From: Orobanche coerulescens
Lineage: Eukaryota > Streptophyta > Magnoliopsida > Lamiales > Orobanchaceae
NCBI GenBank assembly: GCA_033398695.1
Contig: CM065815.1
Location: 106,830,858 to 106,894,857, forward strand
DNA: 64,000 bases
Direction: 5' to 3'
Made by a program: the position numbers and the translations under genes. Of this stretch, positions 10,555 to 23,158 are shown in pieces. Below the pieces are notes generated by a model, which had not been told where the DNA came from, ran no database searches, and saw only the letters and a list, made by a program, of their open reading frames with translations. Numbering within the stretch: position 1 is the stretch's first letter; every line of letters starts with the position of its first letter.

Positions 10555-12890
10555 TGTAATACCGAGATTTCGTTATGTAATTGGAACTTGTGATATTGTA
10601 ATGATTGTACTATTATTCGAGTACTATTTTCCGTATTTCATAATCCGATGTTATCGAGCGTATGATTTCATGTTTGTGATTTGAAGATTGTAATTTCGCG
10701 CATGTAGCGCACGCTACACTATGTATAGCGTGCGCTAACGTGGATTCATAGCGCACGCCATCGAGGGTCATTAGCGCACGCTATGCGTGGTCTAATTGAT
10801 TGAGACGTGCGGTAGGTGAGATCGGCGGGGACCCTTGTCGGATCGTGTCGAATGAACACAGACGGCTTTCGGGAAAAGCCAAGTCAACGCCTTAGCGCAC
10901 GCTACGAGGCATGTGAATAGCGCACGCTAAGTGCGACTTGATTAAGTCGAGAGCCGTTAGCGCACGCTATGAACGAGGATTAGCGCGCTAATGGCCATTT
11001 ATTATAAATAGGACAACATCCTATTCGTGATTTGATTCTTTCTCCTCCCATAAACCGAACTCTTACACTTAGAACATAACTCCTTCGTCCTAAACACTTC
11101 ATATCAACCTCCTAGTTCGAGATTGAAGATCGTATATCATTGGAGATTGGTGTTCAAGCCTTCGGTGTTGGATTGCTTCATTTTCCTCCGTGTTCTTCAC
11201 TACTTTGAGGTAGGTGATTCTTCACTGATGTTAGTAATGTTCCTAAGGAAGTTTGAATCATGTTTTGGTAGCAAGTATTTCGTTTATAATCGGTCATCAC
11301 ATGTTAGAAGGATACTTTTGACGTATCGGCACTATATATCATATGAACCTTTGAACCATCTTATTATAAGGACTCCTAAGCATGTTCAAATCGAGTTATG
11401 ATCAGTAACCGGATATTTACCCAGTTGATACGTTTTACACGATGGAATCATGTGTTTTGGAACGTAGAACAAATGGAACTTAGATTATTTCTTGGAGATC
11501 GTAGATGAATTATGATGTTGAGTTGACTATCCGTATATTCATATTTCATAACCATAAAACTTCCACAAACCTTATTAGTATGATATGCCCGAGGATAACT
11601 TGTATTATCATGGTAGAATTCATGAGTTCTTCACCATTCAACCCGATTTCGGTTTGCGATATTACGCCATGCAAGATTAGCGCACGCTAACATGTGAGTT
11701 AACGTGCGCTATCGAGGTCGATTAACGCATAATACGTGCGTAGCGTGCGTTATATATCGGCCGGTGCAAGCGCCGATTCGTAACTAGCGCACGCTAGTCT
11801 TACCCGATAAGCGTCGCTAACGAGCTGCTTAGCGCACGTTACGTAGAGTATGTAGCGCACGCTAAGCGATCGAACATTGCTTATTTTGAGCTTTTCGGCC
11901 GTAGACCAAATTGTTAGGCCATCGTTCGACTTGAGATGATTTGTATATCGTTCCTTTTGTTAAGGTTCGAGCCGGTTACGTTGATCGAAGGAGGCGGCCT
12001 TCGAGTGTGTTGAGATCGAAGTATTTCGTCTTGCCATTTACGAGGAAAGTATCATATGTCGAGTTTTATTTATATTGAATCATTGTTCATGCTTGTGGTT
12101 TTGTTAATATTTTTTAAAATGAGATGTATTTCTGATAATTCTCATGATATTGGTTGATTATTTGTTCGTATTGATGAACATATTGAAATGCATATGTGTA
12201 TGCATAGTTGATTGATTTATGGTATAAATGATCCGAGGGGATCATGAGGATCTATGCTGAGGGCGCTGGATCGAATGTCCACCATGCGTTGGTCCGACGG
12301 GATCATCATGGGGATCTATGCTGAGGGCGCTGGATCGCTGGACGGGTTTTCCACCATGCGTTGGTCCGACGGGATCATCATGGGGATCTATACCAAGGGC
12401 GCTGGATCGCTGGATTACCCTGTATTGTGTTGATGGAATCGTGAGAATTCGCATCGTTGGATTCCGGTAGCGGAAGTCCGTTTTGCATGTTTTATGATGC
12501 ATTGATGATTTATTGTATTAAGATACTTGTACTAGCATCGTTTTGCTAACCCCTTCGGGGGTGGACATTGTTTTGATGTTCAGGTAGCCGAGGAGCGGGG
12601 AGGCAACCACAGTACCGACAGGACGATGAAATAGCTCAGTGATGTGATTGATGTTATTGTTGTTGAGAGTTGTCTTCTTGTTTCGTTTAGTACTCGAGTA
12701 CGTCTGTTTTAATAATGTCCTTTCGATATGGTTGTATAAATTAACTCTTTGATCGGTTGAATCAAATATGTCTTTAAGCTTCAGTTGTACGATTGGTTTA
12801 TATTTACACTCTTTTTAAAATTAGCCTTGTAAATCCTTACCTAAAGGGTTTACGGCGCTGTAATTATTCCGAATATCTCGGGGTGTTACA
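10555..12890 (+). repeat. Element B 3' LTR with 72-bp VNTR
   Basis: This is the complete copy of the LTR. It has TATA at 11003-11010 and palindromes upstream (10705, 10726, 10749, 10772; 10918, 10958, 10981) and downstream (about 11680-11863). A 72-bp tandem unit starting GGTCCGACGGGATC lies at 12291 and 12363, with a diverged copy before them; the 5' LTR has one unit fewer. It ends GGTGTTACA. Confidence 0.93.
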
Positions 12891-14461
12891 GTGTTAATCA
12901 CTACATTAATAGGTTGATAATGTTCTTAAGAGAATTGTGTTGAATATGATGATACAAATGCGGTAGATGAGTAGCCGAATTCCATTTCCTTAATTCCGTG
13001 CGTGTTAAGAGACGTAAATTAAGATGATGTTCTTAGTTCACTAAAAACTTAAACTTATGTTTCATATAGTAATCAAGTTTTGAATGAAATCGTTGGTAAA
13101 ATAATGAAGAACGTAATTAAACACAACTTATATCGTAATTGGAAGTGTCGATGATTTGAAAAGATATCTCCACGATATTGCATTGATAATAAACTAGACA
13201 TCAACCTTTTGACATTAAGGTTAGAATATGTAATGAACATGATAAACATATGATGATTTGTAATAAGAACATTAAAATGATCAATAGGATAATTGATTTA
13301 TTCAAGTAAATTTACGAATATTGTTTATACGATAATACCATTATCGTACGAATGTGTTATTAAATGAATTATATTTCATTCAAGGTTGCTTGTTCACGTG
13401 AGTATTGTTAGACGAGGATACCGTTCGTTTGACCATGCAAAGAAGGATTATTCATCTACGGAATTGAGGCAAGTTATCTTGCTTGGTTATAATGATGTGT
13501 GGATTCTTATGATGATTATGCATTTCGTGTATATGAAACACTTATAAACTTGTGTCTTGTGACTTGAGGTTGTTCTTAATGATGTCCCGTTTTCATCATG
13601 GGATTGTATTCCCAAGTTCGTTACTTTTGGACCCTTGATATCGTTGAGCTTTGTTGACACTTCGGTGAGTTGTTCGATTTCTTGGTAAAAGTGTAATTCG
13701 TTGAGTTTCGTTGTCATGTTGTATCGTGACATCTCTGGAGTCATATCTGCGCGCCGATTGGTTATGTGTAGGATTTTTAGCCGGGCACTTGATGATCATG
13801 CGTGGAGGTTTTCCGCATTTAGATCGTGCACACGAGACGTAGTTCGTGAGGCTAATTAGGTACATCGTCCCACGTATATTCGGATTCCGTATACGGGGTG
13901 GACATGTGCACGGACACATTTCCGGATCGGGCGTCTGTGACGTCCGTCTTGAGCCATAGTATATATGGTCGTTCGTATATTTGGTTATGTTCGGCGATTG
14001 GGATCGATTGTTTATACGCCTTCGGGGTATATTCAGTAGTCGGTGGTTTTCTTTGAGATCAGTATATATGAATTATATAATGTCATGAGAATCATTATCA
14101 TGTATAGCTGACCCTGTGGTTTGGGGCGAAATACTTGTATTTCAGGGCGAGGAAAGGGCAAGGCACAGGAGGAGCACAACGGCGACGGAGGATTCTGAAG
14201 TGTGCTATTTCGGGGGGCCCGAGTCTTTTGGTTGTTCGGTTATGTTTTATTGTGACTTTCATTTTATTTTGTGTCGGATGAATGTACTAAAATTTATTAG
14301 GTACTGCCCATCGTCATATGGTCTGTACCGAATTTGGATCCTGTGTATGCTTGCTCGTATTTAAAGATATAAATAACTCATACTCCACACCGGGGTTTTG
14401 ATAAATGTTGTGGTACGGTGCCACGTTGTCAGACTTTAAATGTATATTGGGATATCGCCTG
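12891..14461 (+). repeat. Element A 5' LTR, segment 2
   Basis: It continues A's LTR after B, beginning with the duplicated GTGTT (12891-12895) and matching about 61334-62898 of the 3' LTR. It carries a block shared with E and F LTRs (GTGCACGGACACATTTCC at about 13905) and a GGGGGGCCC box at about 14213. It ends with GCCTG (14457-14461), the left target duplication of the D array. Confidence 0.93.
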
Positions 14462-16255
14462 TGTAATATCCGGAATTTCTACTACCGTTGTTTAATATTA
14501 TTTTATCCGAGTTATATTGTACAGCGTGGAATCTGTACAGTATAGATAAAATAAATGAAGGACTGAGATGTCAGTATCGGTATAATTGTCGTACTTGGTC
14601 GACAATTGCAATTGAGGATATTATGTATCATATGAGAATATTATGGAATTAAGTATATATATTCAGTGCGTGAGTGTACGTATCCAGTATGTCGAGACAG
14701 ACGAGAAGAGTTGGAAATGGCTAAGTATAGCCTGACTAGCGCGCGCTAATGGTCAAGTATAGCGCACGCTATCGTTCATGGTTAGCGCACGCTAGAGGCA
14801 GAATGTAGCGCACGCTAGTGCAATGAATCGAAGGAATCTACGTGTGGACTAGGCCACTTTCGGCGCACGTTACGTAAGTCAACGGATGTTGTAATGTAGT
14901 GTTAGCGCACGCTAATGCATGATGGTTAGCGACGCTAATCGTATATCGGACAAAAAGGAATCTTATCCTCGTCGGCACTTTCGGCGTGGACCAGTCTTCG
15001 GAGCATACAGACAATCAAGTCAACTATGATTAGCGCACGCTATGGAAGAACACTTGCGTACGCTAAATATAGGCATTTACGTACGCTAAGGCATGGGCAT
15101 TACGTACGTAAGTCATTGTACGAAGCCAGACAGTAGCCTCTGGATTGCGATAGCGCACGCTAACAAAAGTCGGTTAACGCACGCTAAGGCCGTAGCGCAC
15201 GCTAAACATAAGGTTTAGCGCACGCTAGTAATACACTTTATAAAAAGGGACAGGAGGGTGTTATGAAGCATTTCGTCCACTTCTTTCCTTTCACTCGATA
15301 GAGAGAGCCCTGGGAGGTACTCGAGGTACAGAAACACTGAGAGATGATGATCTTTAACAAGATTAAGCTGGGGATCATGAATTAAAGTCTTGTTCTTGAA
15401 GTTATTGATGATTCTTGGAATGAAGTGATTGTTCTCCTTCATGGTTCGTCTATACAAGGTAATAGTTCTTCACCTTTGGATTTCGTTTTGGATTGAAGAT
15501 TGATGTTCTTGTGTTAATGATTATCATATAAACAAGTTGATAAGTATGATTATGAGATTGGTTACCGAGTTATGAGTATTGATATGATTTGGATGGTTTC
15601 GAATGTGTTGTTTATCTTCAAAGAGATATGTTGGCCAATGTCTTCCTTCAATTCGGACCTTTGATGTTGTTGTTGTTGGTTTCTTCATATGATGGTGATC
15701 ATGGCATGATTATGAGTTCTTGGTGTTTAGGTTGTTGATATTAAGGAAGATGAAATATGAATATATGACTTCAATTAAGAGTCGGATGATTACCTATATG
15801 TTAAAAGATATTGGATTTCGTTGTTTGATAGCTATGTACATGGTTCAGAATCACTTAGTGTTCTTGATAATCGTCATATGTTGATCGGTATCCGAAATAC
15901 ATGCAACTGTACAGCATTAGTGCACGCTAAGCTTACTGCCTAACGCGCGCTAACGGGAGCAACTTAGCGTACACTACGTTAAGTGATTAACATGCGCTAA
16001 GAAGGCAGAAAGTGCAGTATTTTCGTGTTGTGGTTATGAATTCGTGCTGGTTTGAGTTGGATTGATCCGACTAGTTTTTAACTGAGATATTGTTGAGCCG
16101 TTGGGTTTGTGAATTGGTTTTAACGGTTGCTGATTATTATCGGATTGTTGTTTAATCGATTATTGTAATAGGTCAAGTTTATTGATCGGTGTTTATAACC
16201 GTATGATGCGGTCGTGTTCGAGGATGTTCGTGAATTGCTTTGGTCGGGACCGAGG
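14462..16255 (+). repeat. D LTR1, segment 1
   Basis: U3 with four groups of 12-bp palindromes (about 14736-15227), TATAAAAAG at 15239-15247 and a downstream palindrome group (about 15919-15996). It is interrupted at 16255 by element E; CGAGG (16251-16255) is the left target duplication. Confidence 0.93.
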
Positions 16256-18592
16256 TGTAATACCCGGTTGTAATTCATTCATTTTCATTCAGTAATTATC
16301 AGTCTGTAATTGCCACTCAGTGTATTTTCACTCAATTATAATCATTCATCAATCATGTTCATTCACCGTGTTCACCGTTCGTATAAACTTCGAGTTGAGT
16401 ATCGTTATTGTTCATCGTTTCAACTTTCCTCATATGAGTTCGACTTTGTTAGATCACCATTAATTTTTGGTAACTCCAAAAATTCTAAATCTTTGCAATA
16501 TTATAGAGCATCGAGTTAGCTTTCCATTGGTTCAAACGGTGAGTCAATCGGAGTCCGGACGAGAGAGTTATGGTCGTTTTAGCTCAACCGCTCATTGGCC
16601 GATCACTGCCGAACGCACTCGGCCGTGTCGTCCGACACGGCCCGTGCCGCACTCGTCCGGAAAGTGCCGAAGTGTTCGCCTCAGGACCCGACCGTGTCGT
16701 GCAGCACGGCCGAGTCGAACCCTTCCGGATAAGCGAGAATCGATCGCCGAGCACGCCCGACCGTGTCGCACGGCACGGTCGAGTCATGCCAGTCATTGTC
16801 GGACGGGTCATCTGTCGGGAGGCCCTCGCGCGCGACCGTGTCAAGCGAGGACACGGTCGAGTCACTGTCGGCCGGTATCGGCCGGTGCGCGACACGACCG
16901 TGCCGATCGGGCACGGGCCGTGTCCGGCAGCGATCCCCCTATAAATTCATTTTTTCATCATTTCAGCCCATTTTCGCATTTTCTTCACCTTCAACCGAGA
17001 GATAAGGCTTGAGGGAGGGTTTTCCTTCACAAATCATTTGGGTGTTTGATTTTCTTCATCTCCTTTCGATCGTGAAGCCGGATAATCAATCTAACGCATA
17101 TTCTTGGATTGAAGCACTTGGATCATCAAGAGGTAATTCCTTCAACACTTTGGACTTCGATTTTGTGTTGAAATAGGATGTTTTGGACGTTATAATCATG
17201 ATATATGAAGGGATATGTATATGATTATGAGTTTGTATAAGGATTCATTGGATTATTGAGGGATTATTCAAGAACACTTTGGAAATCGAATTGGAATTGG
17301 GGATTTTCGACTAATTGTTGTTATGATCACGTTTTGGATAATCATAACGGATTATTGATCGTATTGGAGATGTTTTGTTGATTTGAAACACTTCTTGGGG
17401 ATTTGAAGTTGATATTATTGAGGTTTAGTTGTATACAATCAAAGTTGGCCTCAAAGTGTTCGATATAATGCCCCGATGAACTTGGTTTAATCGTATCGAC
17501 GTCTTGAGTTCGTTTTATTCGTGTTTAATTCGTTATTAATCGGATTGTTGGTAATTGTAATGAATTAAGGTTGTTCGAGCGACCGGTATCTTGGTTAGGA
17601 CGTTGTTCGTGGACGGACATTCTTCATTGTTGTTGTGTAAGTTAATTCTTACTCGGTTAAAAGGATATTCATCCCTTTTGTTGTTGTTCATTCATAATCA
17701 TAACTCATTCATCATTATATTAACCGTATCAAAACTTGTTGTTATCAATTAATCATTTCAGTCATAAGGAAGCGGTTCCAATCTTTTCATTGAGTTGTCA
17801 TTTATTTCATTACCATTCTATCTCGGTGAGTCATTATTCATTTTCGATGTCACTTTTGTTATAGCGTGGCATTAGGGTCATCTTGGCGTGCGGTTGGTAT
17901 GTGTTGGATTTTCATGTCGGGCACATTATAGTCGTGTGTTGGTTGGTGACCTCACATTGGGTATGCACACGATTCATATTGTCTCGTGAGGCGATTAGGT
18001 ACAAGACCACACGTGTATTCGATCGATACTCGTTGGTGGCTTGTGCACGGACACATTTCCATCCGGGCGTAGTGTGGTGCCATTTCCTTTGAGCCGTCTT
18101 GTTAGTTGGTTCATATAGCATGTTTGATTGCGTATGTTTCGGCAGGATATTTCATAACTTCGTATATAATCATGATTGTGTATTTTCAACTCTTGAGGAT
18201 TGTTGTTCTTTGTAATCGACCCGTTTGGGGATTTTGTTTTCGAGTCATGGCAAGGCAAACGCACGGGAATAGCATGTTGATGTCGAGGAGTCCTAGTGAT
18301 ACTAGTAGGGGGCCCCGATCTTTCGCTTATTCATGTTATTATCCTTTATTTTCCATGCAGACTTTCATTTGAATACTCCGTTTCATTCGGTGTTGTGTAT
18401 TTTATCTTCATATAAAATACACTAGTATTCGGTTTTGTCTGGTGTGTTGTAATTAAACTCCTCATCGGAGTAATTATCATTGTAATGTGGTTCGGTACTA
18501 CATTTATCTTGTGTAATTCATCCTTTTCATTCGCTGGTGGGTCCCAGTCGGGGATTCACGGACCGTAATATCCGCCTAGTTTGGGGTGTTAC
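16256..18592 (+). repeat. Element E 5' LTR
   Basis: It pairs with 23172-25508 at equal length. U3 holds GC-rich inverted repeats and a TATA box. The downstream half shares blocks with A and F LTRs: GTGCACGGACACATTTCC at about 18040 and ACTAGTAGGGGGCCCC at about 18301. It ends GGGGTGTTAC with the last A missing. Confidence 0.93.
16622..16948 (+). promoter_or_regulatory. Element E GC-rich inverted-repeat cluster and TATA box
   Basis: Successive inverted repeats with CCGTG/CACGG cores include GCCGTGTCGtcCGACACGGC at 16622-16641, GACCGTG...CACGGTC near 16769-16790, and GACCGTGTC...GACACGGTC near 16833-16859. A further pair near 16895-16915 precedes TATAAATTC (16940-16948). They occupy the same position as the 12-bp palindromes of the other families but are longer and not on a 23-bp period. 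Open frames across this block are by-products of GC content. Confidence 0.65.
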
Positions 18593-18596
18593 GAGT

Positions 18597-18610
18597 TGGT
18601 ATCGGAGCGT
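18597..18610 (+). other. Element E primer-binding site
   Basis: TGGTATCGGAGCGT follows the LTR after four bases and resembles the initiator tRNA-Met complement. The leader after it matches the leader of element F. Confidence 0.8.
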
Positions 18611-19130
18611 GGTTTTGAATACTACCTTCCGAGTCATGTCTTATTTGAAATCATCGTCATCGGACTAGTATCATTGGACTTTCGCGTCACGTGTGACTGT
18701 GCAAATGCCGAGCCAATCGACCGGAAGAACCGTAAGATTTCTAACGCCATGGTATAATTTCGGCAATTATCATTCATTCATAATTCATCAATTAACAATC
18801 CTCAAACATCATCATTCATTGTGATTAAGACGATCATGTTAACTCATTAATCGCTTAATCCATTTCATTACTAAGTTAATAATCGTGACGATCACGTTAA
18901 CTCATTAATTACTCAATTCATTTCATTACTCGATTGTCAACTGAAGATCATATTATCAATCTTGTTAAGTTATTCAAGATAATCATTTTAAGAATTTCAT
19001 CATATAATCATGTAACTTCATAAATCATTCATATAATCACTAAGTTAGAGCATATATACTCATTTTCATCATCTCATGATATAATCATAACGTGTTAATC
19101 ATGCGGAAATATAATCATTATGCGACCTTC
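18611..19130 (+). other. Element E leader
   Basis: This is an untranslated leader, partly matching F's leader (about 55074-55233, minus strand), followed by an AT-rich stretch of CATTAATC/TCATTAAT-like repeats. No coding sequence is seen. Confidence 0.6.
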
Positions 19131-19138
19131 CTACTTGA

Positions 19139-19630
19139 TATGGAGAGAGTCATCGAGGATGCACGGAGAGGCGCGGTGCGGACCGAAACCCGAGTAATAA
19201 TCACTCGCCGGGAAATCGTGCGGAGACTCGGCTCAATCAAGATATTCGGGTTGATCCACTCACTTTATGCGAGCCATGATGACCCATGTGCGATTGCTCA
19301 ATCATCATTGCGCCACTGACCGGATTAATCGAGAGAACTCTCCGTATGAGCCACCGCTAAAGAAAGTGATGAACAACAACCTTCATCTCGGCAAGAAATC
19401 AACGGCGTAATCAATCCGAAGGCGGTCACCAACCTTCAAGAAGCCTCGTGTGAGTCCTATCGTTTCGGCGACCTCTACGGCGCATAATCGTGCGGGATCT
19501 CGATCACGGCGGCCAATTCAGCCATCACCTGTTATAACATGGGGATCTTGGTCATGTCGGCACCAAGTGTCCGAGACGATCTGTCACGTGCTATAATTGT
19601 GGGAATTTTGGACATAAGGCCCGTTTTTGC
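19139..19630 (+). pseudogene. Element E gag remnant
   Basis: The start (Met-Glu-Arg at 19139) and the following residues correspond to the N-terminal tail of F gag. The sequence then jumps from the MMAQMT-like region to the C-terminal end of the capsid domain, so about 600 bp of capsid are missing relative to F. The first zinc knuckle (about 19530-19570) is frame-disrupted. The second, CYNCGNFGHKARFC (19589-19630), is perfect but out of the preceding frame. It cannot make a functional capsid. Confidence 0.75.
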
Positions 19631-19799
19631 CGAAAGGACTCCAAGTCAGCTCGGTGGCATCTCAGGCCCCGAAGCAACCAAGCGTTTGAATCGACCGCTT
19701 TGTCATCGTCGTTTAAGGCAATGGAAGCAAATAGAGTTGGAGCTCGTATTTATCGACGGGAGCGTCCGGTTCGGGGACCAGCAAGTTCGATTCATATGA

Positions 19800-20236
19800 T
19801 GAGGAGGATCGACGATCCGGTGGTCCGAACGATTTCGGGTATACTCGTAATTTTATTTCAACTTGTGTGTACCTTTTGATCCGGTACACCGCATTCATTC
19901 ATTTTCGAATCATGCTTGAATAGACTTATTTCGGGATAGTCCTATTGCTTGTGGACATCATACCATCGGTCTACCTGACGATGGAAGAATTTCCGGAATC
20001 ATACCTAAGTAAGCTTAGTAACCGCGATTGGTTGGTGGACCTAATCGTGGTGAATTTATCTTAGACGATGTAATTTCGGTATTAGCTGGTTTAACCGTCT
20101 TAATACTATCCTCGATTAATACATTAGCGTTTGGTCGCTATCTTTCCGTCGTTAGTTGTCGAATGTGTGCTTCAGGGAAGTAATCCCCGTTGTTCCAATA
20201 GAAATTCTATTATGGCGGAAGCAGAGAAATTCCACA
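19800..20236 (+). pseudogene. Element E protease remnant
   Basis: Recognisable by alignment to the protease of F: a VCTLF-like strand, then the active site. The codons for DTGA at about 19877-19890 have lost a base (GATCCGG in place of GATACCGG), which destroys the motif. Downstream, the GLPDDGR-like patch (about 19972) and VECVLQGSNPRCS (about 20158-20196) mark the C-terminal part. Multiple frames and stops are present. Confidence 0.7.
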
Positions 20237-20565
20237 ATCGAACTATTCAATCATTCTTTGTATCATTTTCATCGATTGGCCTTTCTAAGACAATCGAGTT
20301 ATTCAATCATTCATTGCGTCATTTTTCATCGATTGGCCTTTCTAAGGCAATCGAGTTATTCAATCATTCTTTGTATCATTCTCATCGATTGGCCTTTCTA
20401 GGACAATCGAGTTATTCAAACATTCATTGTATCATCTTCATCGATTGACCTTTCTAAGGCAATCGAGTTGTTCAATCATTATTGGTATCTCTTTTTATCG
20501 ATTGACCATTCTAGGGCAATCGAAATGTTCAATCGTTCGTGGTATCATTGTCATCGATTGACGAT
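20236..20565 (+). repeat. 56-57-bp minisatellite inside element E pol
   Basis: Six copies of ATCGATTGRCC...GGCAATCG start at 20271, 20328, 20384, 20440, 20497 and 20553 (steps 57, 56, 56, 57, 56). Each unit contains a hairpin-capable pair, CGATTGGCC and GGCAATCG. It replaces the segment that links protease to RT in the other elements. Confidence 0.9.
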
Positions 20566-21345
20566 GTATTTCCAGATGAGTTATCTGGTTGCCTTCACAT
20601 AGAGTAAGGGAATTCAGGAGTGAGTTGGAGCCGGTACGTCCCCTTTATCAAAGGCACCGTATCGGATGGCCCCGACTAGAATGCATGAGTTGAAGATTCA
20701 ACTTGAGGAGTAGTTCGAGAAAGGTTATCTCCGACCGATTGCGTTCCCGTGAGGAGCACCAGTGTGATCTGTCAAGGAGAAGGATGGCTCGTCTCATGTG
20801 TGTATTAATTACCAGGAGTTGATCAGGGTGATGATCAAGAGTAGTATTCCTTACCCCGTATTGATGATCTTTTAGATCAACTTCAGGGAGCTTCAGTATT
20901 TTTCAAGATCGACTTAAGATCTGGATATCACCAGTTGCGGATTCGAGAGTCGGATATCGCGAGGACAGCGTTTCGTACACGCTATGGTCATTATGAGTTC
21001 GTAGTTATGCCGTTCGGGCTAACTATTGCACCTGCGGTATTCTGGGAGTTAATGAATCGGGTTTTCATCGACTTTTTGGGATCAGTTTGTTGTTGTCTTC
21101 ATCGAAGACATTTTGATTTATTCTCTTAGCCGAGAGGAACACGAGGTTCATCTTCTTCAGGTCCTCGACGTGTTGAGACGTGAGCAATTTTTATGGAAGT
21201 TTTCCAAATGTGAGTTACGGAGGTCGAAGTGACTTTCTCGGGCATGTAATTTCATCAGCGAGTTCGTGTTGATCCTCGGAAGACGGAGACTATCCGAGAT
21301 TGGCAACCTCCGAAAGTTATTAAGTAAATCCGATGTTCCTCGGAA
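20566..21345 (+). pseudogene. Element E reverse transcriptase remnant
   Basis: The domain is recognisable from the DVFPDEL-like segment to the thumb, with stops and frameshifts throughout. An open stretch at 20935-21129 includes [14 protein letters not shown]. The catalytic region reads FIED in the relevant frame (near 21100), so one catalytic Asp has become Glu. After about 21340 the sequence jumps to the RNase H region, a deletion of roughly 200 bp or more relative to F. Confidence 0.8.
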
Positions 21346-21600
21346 TAGTTGGTCAATTATCCAACCCACGACACGAAGCTAGCGGTAGTGGTTTTCGCGT
21401 TGGGGATTTGGCGTCGTTACCTTTATGGCGTCACCTTTCGCTTATTCACCAATCACAAGAGTTGAAGGATATATTTACTCACAAGGAGTTAAATATGCGG
21501 CGAGGCGGTGGTTGGAAATAATCAAAGATTTTGATATCGAGATCCTTTACCACCTCGGCAAGGCGACGTTGTCGCCGACGCCTTGAGTCGTAAATCCGTG
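21346..21600 (+). pseudogene. Element E RNase H remnant
   Basis: Only the C-terminal half remains: [18 protein letters not shown] residues, a corrupted TDHKSLK segment, then NMRRGGW and the [19 protein letters not shown] patch with frameshifts. The N-terminal catalytic Asp region is deleted. Confidence 0.75.
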
Positions 21601-23140
21601 CAGGAGCAGATGCTTGCTCGTTTAACAATTCGAAGGAGCTCCAACAGAATTCCTTAGACCCGAGATCGAGGTCCAGCCGGCGAGTTCGGGGACGGACTTT
21701 GTATGTTAGAGATTTCATCATCTCTTGAGGAGGCAATCGGGGAGAATCAGGGTTCGGACTCGGCATTGTTGCGCATTCGTGAGGATGTGGCTCAGGGAAA
21801 GCCCACGATTCGTGGTCCACGGATGGACTTTTGAGGTTTAAGAACCGGTTGTGCGTCTGCGTGAATGACGAGTTGAAAAATTCTATTTTGAGAGAAGCTC
21901 ATACTACCCCTTATTCTGTTCATCCGGGGTCCAGCAAGATGTACAAGAACTTGAAACAAAATTTCTGGTGGAGTAATATGAAGCGAGAAGTCGCAAAATT
22001 TGTTTCGAGATGCTTAACTTGCCAACAAGTCAAGATTGAACATCAGCGACCGGCGGGTATGCTGAAACCTCTCCCTATTCCAGAGTGGAAGTGGGAAGAC
22101 ATTTCTATGGATTTCATCACGAGTTTGCCGATGAGTCGTCGTGGCATGAATACAATCTGGGTGATTGTGGACCGCTTAACTAAATCAACTCATTTTCTTG
22201 AGATCAAGGATACGTGGGGTCCCGAGAGACTGGCCCAGTTATTCATCAAGGAGATAGTAAGACTGCATGGTACTCCTAAGAGTATCGTTTCCGATCGTGA
22301 CGGACGATTTGTATCTCATTTTTGGAAATCGATTCACCGTGCTATGGGAACTCGGCTCAATCTCAGATCGCCTTTCATCCTCGGTCAGAGCGGACAATCG
22401 GAGAGGACTATACGACATTAGAGGACATGTTGAGGGCATGCGTCCTCGATTGGAAGGACGATTGGGAAGCCCAACTACCATTGATCGAGTTCACGTATAA
22501 TAATAGTTGGCATGCTTCCATTAAGATGGCACCTTACGAGGCCTTGTACGGTCGTCGTTGTCGATCTCCCTTGTGTTGGGATGATTTGTCAGAATCAATC
22601 GGCACCGAACCCGATATGCTTATAGCCGCCGGTAGAAGGTAGCTTTGATCAAGAGTCGTATGTTGTATTTCAGTCGGCGTAAATCATATGCGAGATAATC
22701 GTCGCCGACCACTAGAGTTCGAGACGGGTGACCACGTCTTGGTCAAGGTATCCCGAAGTCGAGGTATTTTCCGTTTCGGAAACGGGAAGTTGAGTCCGAG
22801 ATTCATTGGACCGTTTGAAATTTTGGATCGAGTAGGTGAGTTAGCTTACCGATTGGCTTTACCTCCGGCCCTGAGCCGAATTCATAATGTGTTTCATGTC
22901 TCTCGATTGCGAAAGTATGTTGCCGACCGAGTCACATCTGCGGTTCGTGAAATCGAGATCGCCGACGATCAATCATATGAGGAGCGTCCTATACGAGTTT
23001 TAGAGCGGCGAATCAAACGGTTGAGAAATAAGTCGATTCCTTTGGTCAAGATTCGGTGGTCAGGACATGGAGTCGAAGAGGCCACTTGGGAAACCGAGGA
23101 GATTATGCGGGAGAGTTATCCCGAGTTGTTTGACCCTTAG
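21601..23140 (+). pseudogene. Element E integrase and chromodomain
   Basis: The best-kept part of E. An open stretch at 21831-22421 holds the HHCC domain ([14 protein letters not shown] ... CLTCQQ) and most of the core, with Asp in VDRLTKS and Asp in VSDRDGRF. The core continues, after a frameshift near 22360-22390, with GQSERTI and the YNNSWHASIKMAPYEALYG segment (to 22642). The C-terminal open stretch at 22688-23140 carries GPFEILDRVGELAYR, then the chromodomain (RRIKRLRNKSIPLVKIRW ... EEATWETEE) and a stop at 23138-23140. Confidence 0.88.
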
Positions 23141-23158
23141 TTTCGGGACGAAACTCTT

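Larger units (their letters stand above)
3424..12890 (+). mobile_element. Element B: Ty3/gypsy chromovirus inside the 5' LTR of A
   Basis: The 9,467-bp element begins TGTAATACCC, ends GGTGTTACA, and is flanked by GTGTT at 3419-3423 and 12891-12895. LTRs are 3424-5687 (2,264 bp) and 10555-12890 (2,336 bp); the length difference is mainly one 72-bp tandem unit. The internal region (5688-10554) carries gag, protease, RT, RNase H, integrase and chromodomain, all broken by frameshifts or stops. Confidence 0.95.

Noticed and set aside
16467..17012. 181-codon open frame, with overlapping frames on both strands
   Set aside because: It spans the GC-rich inverted-repeat cluster and TATA box of the E LTR. 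Several frames are open at once because of composition, and the residues are Arg/Ser/Pro-rich low complexity.
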